Notes under the pieces: model-generated
Told to the model about the DNA's origin: nothing
Databases searched by the model: none
Seen by the model: the letters and a program-made list of their open reading frames with translations, nothing else
Part shown: in pieces, positions 54,542 through 62,021 of the stretch
How positions within the stretch are numbered: the stretch's first letter is position 1
Layout: every line of letters starts with the position of its first letter
Translations under genes and position numbers: made by a program
Assembly: GCF_028736215.1 (NCBI RefSeq)
Contig: NZ_CP117883.1
Span: 6,510,001-6,574,000, forward strand
Direction: 5' to 3'
Length of the DNA: 64,000 nucleotides
From: Mucilaginibacter sp. KACC 22773
GTDB taxonomy: Bacteria; Bacteroidota; Bacteroidia; Sphingobacteriales; Sphingobacteriaceae

Positions 54542-55123
54542 TTATTTACTTGCTTGTTTTCTGATTCTGCTTAAAGTTTCTTTTGTTATGCCCAAAAAAG
54601 AGGCAATGAGGTGCTGGGGGAATCGTTGAATAAATTGAGGGTGATTAGCGGCAAATTCTTCATAGCGTTTTTCTGCTGTATTACTAATGGTAGAATTCAA
54701 TCTTCGCTGAGAAACAATGAAACTTCTTTGGTCCATTAACCTTGTCATTTGTCCAAATGAAGGTACTTTTTCTATCAGATCCAACATGTCTGCTACTGTA
54801 GCAATGAGTAGTTCAGTATCTTCCCAGGCATCGATATTATATCTTGATGGTGTAAGCATCATAGCACTTTCACGGTCGCTTGCCCAATAATTTTCAATGT
54901 ATAACTGTACAATATGCTCCACCCCTTTGTCATCTACGCTATATTGTCGCATAGCACCTTTTACAATAAAACCAACGTATTTACACACATTGCCTTCTTC
55001 CAAAAAGTATTGCTTTTTTCTGAGCTTTTTGGGGTGGAAAGCAGCTATAATTAACGCTTCTTCATCACTTGTAAGTGGCAATGTAGCGTATCGCCTGATG
55101 TAGTCTAAAAGCTTGCTGTGCAT
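54542..55123 (-). CDS. Crp/Fnr-family transcriptional regulator
   Basis: The 193-residue protein has the cyclic-nucleotide-binding-like beta-barrel (FHPKKLRKKQYFLEEGNVCKYVGFIVKGAMRQYS, VQLYIENYWASDRES) and a short C-terminal helix-turn-helix with FPQHLIASFLGITKETLSRIRKQ. It is typical of the small Crp/Fnr regulators of Bacteroidota whose ligands are mostly unknown. No Cys cluster for an iron-sulfur centre is present, so it is not an oxygen-sensing Fnr. Its nearest leftward neighbour is the NmrA-like gene. Confidence 0.92.
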   Translation of the reverse strand: MHSKLLDYIRRYATLPLTSDEEALIIAAFHPKKLRKKQYFLEEGNVCKYVGFIVKGAMRQYSVDDKGVEHIVQLYIENYWASDRESAMMLTPSRYNIDAWEDTELLIATVADMLDLIEKVPSFGQMTRLMDQRSFIVSQRRLNSTISNTAEKRYEEFAANHPQFIQRFPQHLIASFLGITKETLSRIRKQASK

Positions 55124-55359
55124 TGATTTTGATTATTAAACTAACCCAAGGCAAAGATATAAAGAATGTTATGTGTTAGTTTGCACGTATAAGGATACAT
55201 TAACCTCATGAAGCGCACGGTTAGTTTGATTAAATACCAAAGCCAGCAAGTGTAGTTGTATAATTGCAATTATATCTAAAAATATATTTAACAAATTGTC
55301 TTGCGCATTTTTTTAAACTTAGGGCGCGTAATTACATATAGCCTCCCCGGAATATCGAA

Positions 55360-56250
55360 TTATTTAGTTGAATATCTTGTTTCACGATATTCTTTAGGAG
55401 CATATCCCATTGTTTTGGTAAAAAGTCTCGAAAAATAAAATGGATCATCTATCCCAACTTTAAACGCAATTTCATTTATCCTCAGTTTGGTAAACTGTAA
55501 ATACTGACAGGCTTTCTGAATTTTCAGATGATTAAAGTATTCAATAGGCGGGAACCCCGTTTTTTTTCTGAAAATAGCTGAATAATGGCTATTAGACAAG
55601 TTAACCGATGCTGCCAGTTCTGAAAGCGTCAGTGACTTTTCAAGATTGTTCCGCATGAAAAATATAGATTTTTCAAGGATATCGGTATTTTTTTCGGATA
55701 GCTTCGTATTGTATTTATCACTGTAAATAAATGAACTTAAAAATTGCAGCAACAACAAATTAATGTAAGTCAGATTCTCCATGCTGTAACCCTGTTCAAG
55801 ATAGGTGTAAAGCTGTTCAAATAGCGTGATACGCTCCTGTACAAATTCAACACTGTATTTGTAGCTTTGCCCTTTTGAATAAAGCCATTTTACTAAAGCA
55901 TCTGCCTGCTCGCCTTTAAAATGGCACCAATAAATTGTCCAGGGTGTTTTTTCGTTCGTTTCATACGAATGAGCAATGCTGTGTGGAATGATAATAAAGT
56001 CACCCGGAACAATAGTATGCCTGACAGATTTGATTGTTGCTATTCCCGTTCCCTCCACACAATAAATAAGAATATTTTGTTCTGCCCCCTGGGTTCTTTT
56101 TCGAAAATGAAATTTCGCTTTGGGATAATAGCCGATATCGGTGATATAAGAGCCTTTAATAATATCATTGGAGAGGCAGAACCTGTTTAAAATCGACCTG
56201 GGAATACCAATGGCTTTTTGCCCGTCGAACCCGTCTTTCTTATAATTCAT
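55360..56250 (-). CDS. AraC-family transcriptional regulator (sugar-sensing type)
   Basis: A 296-residue regulator with an N-terminal arabinose-binding-like cupin domain (about residues 20-160; VEGTGIATIKSVRHTIVPGDFIIIPHSIAHSYE and WTIYWCHFKG). The C-terminal AraC DNA-binding domain covers about 190-290 (LAASVNLSNSHYSAIFRKKTGFPPIEYF, INEIAFKVGIDDPFYFSRLFTKTMGYAPKEYR). It is divergent from the GH2 gene with a 361-base spacer that contains a 21-bp-spaced direct repeat. It likely controls the GH2 gene in response to a sugar. Confidence 0.93.
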   Translation of the reverse strand: MNYKKDGFDGQKAIGIPRSILNRFCLSNDIIKGSYITDIGYYPKAKFHFRKRTQGAEQNILIYCVEGTGIATIKSVRHTIVPGDFIIIPHSIAHSYETNEKTPWTIYWCHFKGEQADALVKWLYSKGQSYKYSVEFVQERITLFEQLYTYLEQGYSMENLTYINLLLLQFLSSFIYSDKYNTKLSEKNTDILEKSIFFMRNNLEKSLTLSELAASVNLSNSHYSAIFRKKTGFPPIEYFNHLKIQKACQYLQFTKLRINEIAFKVGIDDPFYFSRLFTKTMGYAPKEYRETRYSTK

Positions 56251-56611
56251 TTCAAATAATCCATTTCAAAATACAATTGCCTTCTACTATTTTTTGACGC
56301 AGGTGCAACGTGTCGATTCGCAGGCAGATGTACTTATCGGTAAACGTAAAAATTAGAAATTTGATTTGGAATTAATTTCAGTTTGATAATAATATAGTCC
56401 ATATAAATCCTAATTGCGTCCATATTAATAAGCTGTTTTATTTCCGAAAATTACAAACCAATTTAATAACCGAAGAAACATTTATGTTTATACAACAAGC
56501 ACAACCAAGAACCTGCAAAAATCAACCATCACCACAAATAAGCTTACATTAGAGGGGCGTTCGGTGACTACTTTAACAGGAGCCTATAAATAATAACCAG
56601 GCCGATTTTCG
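56251..56611. other. 361-bp divergent spacer between AraC and GH2 genes
   Basis: AT-rich and without genes. Its most notable content is a pair of direct repeats, AGTCCATATAAAT and CGTCCATATTAAT, whose GTCCATAT cores are 21 bp apart. No clear terminator or TAnnTTTG promoter element was found. Confidence 0.5.
56397..56425. promoter_or_regulatory. Direct repeat GTCCATAT x2, 21-bp period: candidate AraC operator
   Basis: GTCCATAT at 56397-56404 and again at 56418-56425; the extended 13-base units agree at 11 positions. A 21-bp spacing puts both sites on one face of the helix, as in known AraC-type tandem half-sites. The site lies between the AraC gene and the GH2 gene, about 190 bases before the latter. 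Confidence 0.5.
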
Positions 56612-59344
56612 ATGAAAAAAACATTAGTCTTATTTGCTGTACTATGTTGTGGTGTGGTAGCATTTGCACAACACACGCGGATTTCAGTTTCTGGCACATG
56701 GGCCTTTAAACTGGATTCCCTTGATAAAGGGATACCTGAAAAATGGTATATTGAGAAATTGCCGGGAAAAATCGTTCTACCAGGAACATTGGATGATGCC
56801 GGAGCCGGAAAACCGGTTCAGACAGATACGCTGAAACTTAACAAGCTGGTGATGATGCATTTGTCAAGGAAACATGAGTATACCGGCGCAGTGTGGTACC
56901 AACGTACAGTTTCGATCCCCCAAAACATGCAGTCGGCACGTCTGACGCTGGAACGTGTGATCTGGAAAACCGATTGCTGGATTGATGGACATCAGGCAGG
57001 CACCCAGGAAAGCCTGATAGCACCGCAGGTTTTCGATTTAGGTACGCTCAAGGCCGGTGTCCATCAGATTACTTTACGTGTGGATAACAGGAAACAACAT
57101 GATATCAGCGTTAATAACTTTGCTCATGCATATACCGATGGCACACAAATCATATGGAACGGCGTAATCGGAAAAATGGAAATCGTCGACCAGCATCCTT
57201 TAGCCATCGATAATGTGCAGTTATTCCCCAACCTAAAATCCGGCTCTGTTGAAGCAAATATCAATTTTGTACCCGGGGCGAGAGATAAAAAGTATTACGT
57301 CAGAGCAAGATTATTAAAAGGGCCGCACGTTGTTGAGGATACACAGAATATCACCGTTGCCGTTGATAGTTTATGGCATTCAAAGCTCATCATCAAAGTT
57401 AAGAATGCCCGGGGCTGGGATGAATTTAATCCCCGGCTTTATGGTCTAAAAATCGATGTGACCGACAGATCCGGCAAGGTTATCGACAGCAGAACCGAAC
57501 GATTTGGCTTCCGTGATCTATCTTCTGCGAAAGGGCAGTTCCGCATTAACGGCAGGCAGCTGTTTCTGAGGGGAACATTGGAGTGTAACATATTTCCGCT
57601 GGAAGGCCACCCGCCGATGAACGAAACCGGATGGTTGAAGCTATTTAAAACCGCAAAGCAATACGGATTAAATCACATCCGGTTTCATTCCTGGTGTCCG
57701 CCGGAAGCAGCCTTTAAAGTGGCCGATTCTCTTGGATTTTACCTGCATGTTGAACTACCCTTATGGAGCCTCACGGTTGGCAAAGATCCCGGAACGTTAT
57801 TGTACCTTAAGGACGAAGCCTCCCGGATCATACAGAACTATGGAAATCACCCCTCGTTTTGTTTCTGGAGCATGGGCAATGAACTTGAAGGCGATTTTAA
57901 CTGGCTTCAGGGTTTAGTAAGGGAACTGAAAGCTAAGGATAGCAGGCGTCTTTATACCACTACTACTTTTAGCTTTCAAAAAGGACACGGTAAATACCCG
58001 GAGCCGGCAGACGATTATTTTATTACTCAATATACGGATAAAGGCTGGGTACGGGGGCAGGGAATTTTCAATACGAACATCCCCGACTTTAAAACCGATT
58101 ATAGCACCGCGATCAAAAATATCCCGGTACCACTCGTAATTCATGAAGTTGGCCAATATTCTGTTTATCCTGATCTGAATGAGATTCATAAATATAAAGG
58201 GGTGCTGGAACCTATGAATTTTAAAGCTATCCGGCATGATCTCCGCAATAAAGGAATGCTTGATCTGGCGGGTCCTTATCTAAAGGCCAGTGGCAACTTA
58301 GCAGCAAACCTTTATAAAGAAGAAATTGAGCGAGCCTTAAAAACCTCGGGCGTGGGTGGTTTTCAGTTACTCGACCTTCATGATTTTCCAGGGCAGGGAA
58401 CTGCGCTTGTAGGTTTGCTAAATGCTTTCTGGGATAGTAAAGGCATTATAACACCACGAGAGTTCCGCCGGTTTTGCGGGCCTGTGGTTCCGTTGCTTAG
58501 GTTCGACAAAGCCACTTACACCAATGACGAGGCATTTTCAGCTTCGGTTGAGCTGGCGAATTTTTCTGATAAAACTTTAACAGATCAACTTACCTGGTGC
58601 ATAACCGGTGAAGACAGAAAAGCCCTGTTTAATGGAAAATTGAATAAAAAATCAATCCCGGTTGGTAACGGACAGCAGATCGGTACATTCAGCGTCAATC
58701 TTAATTCGATATCCAAGGCGATGCCGCTGGATATCACCTTAAGCCTCGCTCATTCCCCTATCAGCAATCACTGGAAGATATGGGTTTATCCTGCTGTGTT
58801 ACCGAAACCGCCAAAAAACGTCATCTTCACAACGTCAGCAGACAGTGCTTTAAGTTGGTTAAAAGCAGGGGCAAATGTTGTCCTGAACCCAGATACTGCA
58901 GCAATAAAAGGTGTTAATGGCCGCTTTGCGCCGGTCTTTTGGAGCCCCGTCCATTTTCCGGATCAGCCTGGAAGTATGGGCCTGTTGATTAGCCCAACCC
59001 ACCCCGCCCTTGCCGATTTCCCTACAGCTTATTATAGTGACTGGCAGTGGTGGGATTTGGTAACCAGTTCAAAAACGATGATTACTGATATACTTCCCTT
59101 TCAAACCCATCCGATTGTGCGCGTAATAGATAATTTTTTTAAGAACAGGAATATGGCCGATCTATTGGAATTCAAAGTAAACGGTGGTAAACTTATCATA
59201 TGCTCTATGGATATACATCATAATTTAACTGCGAGGCCGGTAGCGCGACAACTTAGGTATAGTTTGATGAAATATGCTGGTAGTAAAAATTTTGCGCCAA
59301 AAGAAAACCTTAGCAGTACGGATCTAATAAAATTCTTTAAATAG
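56612..59344 (+). CDS. Secreted glycoside hydrolase family 2 (beta-galactosidase-like) with long C-terminal extension
   Basis: The 910-residue protein has a signal peptide ending near VVAFAQ. The GH2 sugar-binding jelly-roll covers about residues 20-190 (VWYQRTVSIP, TDCWIDGHQAG), and an immunoglobulin-like domain about 195-310. A TIM barrel follows (about 315-600), with the acid/base Glu424 in MGNELEG and the likely nucleophile Glu512 in VIHEVGQYS. The last ~300 residues are beta-rich and include a segment (WSPVHFPDQPGSMGLLISP... WWDLVTSS) that I do not recognise as a standard GH2 module. The sugar specificity is not predictable. It is probably controlled by the divergent AraC protein. Confidence 0.88.
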   Translation: MKKTLVLFAVLCCGVVAFAQHTRISVSGTWAFKLDSLDKGIPEKWYIEKLPGKIVLPGTLDDAGAGKPVQTDTLKLNKLVMMHLSRKHEYTGAVWYQRTVSIPQNMQSARLTLERVIWKTDCWIDGHQAGTQESLIAPQVFDLGTLKAGVHQITLRVDNRKQHDISVNNFAHAYTDGTQIIWNGVIGKMEIVDQHPLAIDNVQLFPNLKSGSVEANINFVPGARDKKYYVRARLLKGPHVVEDTQNITVAVDSLWHSKLIIKVKNARGWDEFNPRLYGLKIDVTDRSGKVIDSRTERFGFRDLSSAKGQFRINGRQLFLRGTLECNIFPLEGHPPMNETGWLKLFKTAKQYGLNHIRFHSWCPPEAAFKVADSLGFYLHVELPLWSLTVGKDPGTLLYLKDEASRIIQNYGNHPSFCFWSMGNELEGDFNWLQGLVRELKAKDSRRLYTTTTFSFQKGHGKYPEPADDYFITQYTDKGWVRGQGIFNTNIPDFKTDYSTAIKNIPVPLVIHEVGQYSVYPDLNEIHKYKGVLEPMNFKAIRHDLRNKGMLDLAGPYLKASGNLAANLYKEEIERALKTSGVGGFQLLDLHDFPGQGTALVGLLNAFWDSKGIITPREFRRFCGPVVPLLRFDKATYTNDEAFSASVELANFSDKTLTDQLTWCITGEDRKALFNGKLNKKSIPVGNGQQIGTFSVNLNSISKAMPLDITLSLAHSPISNHWKIWVYPAVLPKPPKNVIFTTSADSALSWLKAGANVVLNPDTAAIKGVNGRFAPVFWSPVHFPDQPGSMGLLISPTHPALADFPTAYYSDWQWWDLVTSSKTMITDILPFQTHPIVRVIDNFFKNRNMADLLEFKVNGGKLIICSMDIHHNLTARPVARQLRYSLMKYAGSKNFAPKENLSSTDLIKFFK

Positions 59345-59829
59345 TGCTCCAAGCCTATTAATGCGGTTACTCCCACATAACTTGCATGCCCGTTGTACAA
59401 CCCCAGGCGTTCAGTATCCCATCGCGGAACGCCACCAACTAAATCCAGAGCAGGGTGATTTTATTGATCTTTTACTTTTCATGTTGTTGTAAATGGACGA
59501 TCTTAAATCTGCTCAAGCTGACGGTTGTGAACGTTTTTGGTTAATAACCTATATATTTTGCCCAACCCCTGCTTTCTCCTGAATTATGCACGGGCTTACA
59601 TCTTTACAATGAGAGCATAAAACAGCGATAAACATTATTTTGTGTAAGCGTTACAAATGTCGACAAAAGGCCAAAATATAAATTGCTGTCGAAGAAACCA
59701 GATAGGTTAACCTCTTATTTATTATACTAAAAGTTACTATGTGCAAAATAGTATAACATTCACGTTACAATTGCATAGCTTTACTATTAATTTAAAAAAC
59801 CAATTAAAACCCTAATTTAAAGAAGCCAA
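59345..59829. other. 485-bp spacer before the third ECF sigma gene
   Basis: No gene seen. It must contain the end of the GH2 transcript and the promoter of the sigma gene. The only structure noticed is an 8-bp inverted repeat, TTATACTA (59722-59729) and TAGTATAA (59749-59756), about 75 bases upstream of the sigma start. No strong terminator follows the GH2 gene. Confidence 0.45.
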
Positions 59830-60399
59830 ATGTCCGGATATGATGGATATACTGATAAAGAATTGCTCTTTTTAGTTAGAAAAAGCGACAGAACGGCCTT
59901 TACTGAACTGTATGACAGGCATTGGAATAGTGTATATTCTCAGGCATTTAGAAAGCTAAACGATGCTGATGTTGCAAAAGACATTACCCAGGAAGTGTTT
60001 ATCTATCTATGGACTCATCGGGAAACGAATCTTATAGAAAATCTTGAAGCTTATTTGTTTAGCTGTGTTCGTAATAATATATTCAGGTTGCTGAAAAAAG
60101 AGAGCCGGTTTATTTGCATTTCCGATTTAATCCTGGAGGCAAGGGCATGTTGTTCCGAAGCTGATGCACTGATATTACAAAAAGAATTGGTCAAATCCTA
60201 CGAATCGCTGATTAAATCTATGGCACCGGCGCAGAAATTAATATATGAAATGCGCTTTCACGAAGATTTATCTACGCTTGAAATTGCCCAGCAACTCAAT
60301 ATTTCCAGAAAGACTGTACAAAATCAACTGACAAGAGCTTTAACCCTGCTCAGAAGTTCCCTGGCATCTATTGCCATTCTGATTATTTCGCATCGTTAA
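59830..60399 (+). CDS. ECF RNA polymerase sigma factor
   Basis: The 189-residue protein has sigma region 2 (AFTELYDRHWNSVYSQAFRKL, KDITQEVFIYLWTHRE) and region 4 (APAQKLIYEMRFHEDLSTLEIAQQLNISRKTVQNQLTRAL). It ends in a short hydrophobic tail (LASIAILIISHR), like the sigma at 38592. It is followed rightward by a FecR anti-sigma gene and an STN-type SusC gene, the standard order of a glycan-sensing trans-envelope system. The regulated glycan is not known. Confidence 0.93.
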   Translation: MSGYDGYTDKELLFLVRKSDRTAFTELYDRHWNSVYSQAFRKLNDADVAKDITQEVFIYLWTHRETNLIENLEAYLFSCVRNNIFRLLKKESRFICISDLILEARACCSEADALILQKELVKSYESLIKSMAPAQKLIYEMRFHEDLSTLEIAQQLNISRKTVQNQLTRALTLLRSSLASIAILIISHR

Positions 60400-60642
60400 T
60401 TACTAAAACTTTTTTTTGATGACCTGATACGGCGACGTGAGTTATTCGTGTATGACACTAAAAAAGTTCTTTTATCGAATTTTTAGCATCATATGCAAAT
60501 AATTGACGCCCTGCTTCAGTATTACAAAAGCCTTATAACCAGCCCGGCAAGAATAAATCGCCCCTGCGATAAAAAATATTTTTTTTCCGTGTGGGATTTT
60601 TCTCACTTAATGTCTCATCTGTATACCAATATCAATAAACCA

Positions 60643-61788
60643 ATGACAAAAGAGCTGTTTTTAGTAATTCTTACTAACTATCTTGACGGCATTGCCACCA
60701 AAGAAGAAGAGGACTTCCTGCACGCCTATTACAACTTTTTTATGTCCGATGTGGATGTAATTGCTTTATTGGATGAAAAGCAAAAAGACCGGTTAAAATC
60801 ATCGATGAAATTGAACATTGATGATTATATAGATTCAGAAGCAAAACCGGTTAAAAAAATAAATATCTGGCCACGAATTGCTGTAGCTGCATCCATCATT
60901 TTAGCACTATCTTTTGGGAGCTATATACTGTTGCATAAGCCGCCCCCTCAGCAAATGGCACATATTCAGCACAATGACATTGCGCCAATAGGTTATAAAG
61001 CAACACTTACCCTTTCCGGGGGCCGGCAGATAGTACTTGACGCGAAGCATAATGGTCAGCTGGCCCAACAAAAAAACATGGTAATTAGCCAGGCCACTAA
61101 CGGAATTATTACTTACTCCGCAAACCAACAAAATAGCCCGGGCGACAATTCCCCCGTTTACAACACAATGACCACCGGTGGGGGCCAATATTCGCTCCAG
61201 TTATCTGATGGCACCAGGGTATGGCTAAATTCCGCTTCTTCCATAACTTATCCGGTTGCATTCACCGGCAAGAATAGGGAAGTAAAAATTACAGGCGAAG
61301 TGTATTTTGAAGTCGCCCATAATAAAGCTAAGCCGTTTTCTGTGATTACCCATGGCCAAACCGTCCAGGTGTTAGGCACGCACTTCAATATCAATGCATA
61401 CGATGATGAAGCGCAAATGAAAACCACACTATTGGAGGGAAGTATCAAAATAAGTAAGGCCGATCAGGCTGCTATGCTTACACCAGGACAGCAAGCCCAA
61501 ATCGGGTTTGAATCAAATACCATTAAAATAAACAGTGGTGCAGACGTAGAACAAGCCATTGCCTGGAAAAATGGATTATTTAGTTATGATCAGACCGACC
61601 TGAGAGAAGTTATGAGGCAGCTGGCGAGGGCATACGAAGTAAAAATTGAATATGAAGGAAAAATTCCAACGCGAACCTTTACCGGGAAAATCCATCGGAA
61701 CATCAGCGTTTCGGAGGCGCTTGACATTTTAAAATTCACCAGAATCAACTTCAGGCTGGAGGGTAAGAAAATTATTGTTACCCCATAA
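60643..61788 (+). CDS. FecR-family anti-sigma factor
   Basis: I choose the ATG at 60643 (MTKELFLVILTNYLDGIATKEEE) because the 381-residue product then matches the paralogue at 37222-38385 in length; the longer frame from 60493 adds a segment without features. The protein has an N-terminal sigma-binding region, one membrane helix (WPRIAVAASIILALSFGSYIL), a FecR domain (LSDGTRVWLNSASSITYPVAF, VQVLGTHFNINAYDDE) and a C-terminal DUF4974 domain ending in FRLEGKKIIV. It should hold the upstream sigma factor inactive until the SusC at 62022 signals. Confidence 0.9.
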   Translation: MTKELFLVILTNYLDGIATKEEEDFLHAYYNFFMSDVDVIALLDEKQKDRLKSSMKLNIDDYIDSEAKPVKKINIWPRIAVAASIILALSFGSYILLHKPPPQQMAHIQHNDIAPIGYKATLTLSGGRQIVLDAKHNGQLAQQKNMVISQATNGIITYSANQQNSPGDNSPVYNTMTTGGGQYSLQLSDGTRVWLNSASSITYPVAFTGKNREVKITGEVYFEVAHNKAKPFSVITHGQTVQVLGTHFNINAYDDEAQMKTTLLEGSIKISKADQAAMLTPGQQAQIGFESNTIKINSGADVEQAIAWKNGLFSYDQTDLREVMRQLARAYEVKIEYEGKIPTRTFTGKIHRNISVSEALDILKFTRINFRLEGKKIIVTP

Positions 61789-61898
61789 AGGCCGCCTGTA
61801 AGAAGCTACTACCTGATAAACCAATTAATAAACCAATTTATCCCATAAACATGAAAGAAATTTTACAAGAATGATCAATCAAGGGGTTAAAAAAATAA

Positions 61899-61960
61899 GC
61901 CGGAAAGTGTTGGTCCACCGTCCGGCAAGTTTGAGTTAACCCTTTCTATCCGCCGGATAG
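61899..61960 (+). promoter_or_regulatory. Two hairpins in the fecR-susC spacer
   Basis: GCCGGA (61899-61904) pairs with TCCGGC (61921-61926); a second stem CTATCC/GGATAG with a three-base loop lies at 61946-61960. The first starts CCGGAAAGTG like the hairpin before the other STN-type susC (36995-37021). Neither is followed by a strong T run, so they may process or stabilise the mRNA rather than end it. Confidence 0.45.
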
Positions 61961-61999
61961 CGGAAAGATAAAAACCAGTTAGAGTCTATTTTTCACGTA

Positions 62000-62010
62000 T
62001 TAACCCAAAC
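62000..62010 (+). promoter_or_regulatory. Conserved leader motif TTAACCCAAAC upstream of susC
   Basis: Identical to 36934-36944 and at the same distance (11 bases) from its start codon. Confidence 0.5.
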
Positions 62011-62021
62011 ATTACAAAAGT

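Noticed and set aside
60493..60642. A longer N-terminus (50 residues) for the second FecR protein.
   Set aside because: The extension has no counterpart in the paralogue at 37222-38385 and no FecR features; the ATG at 60643 gives the normal length.
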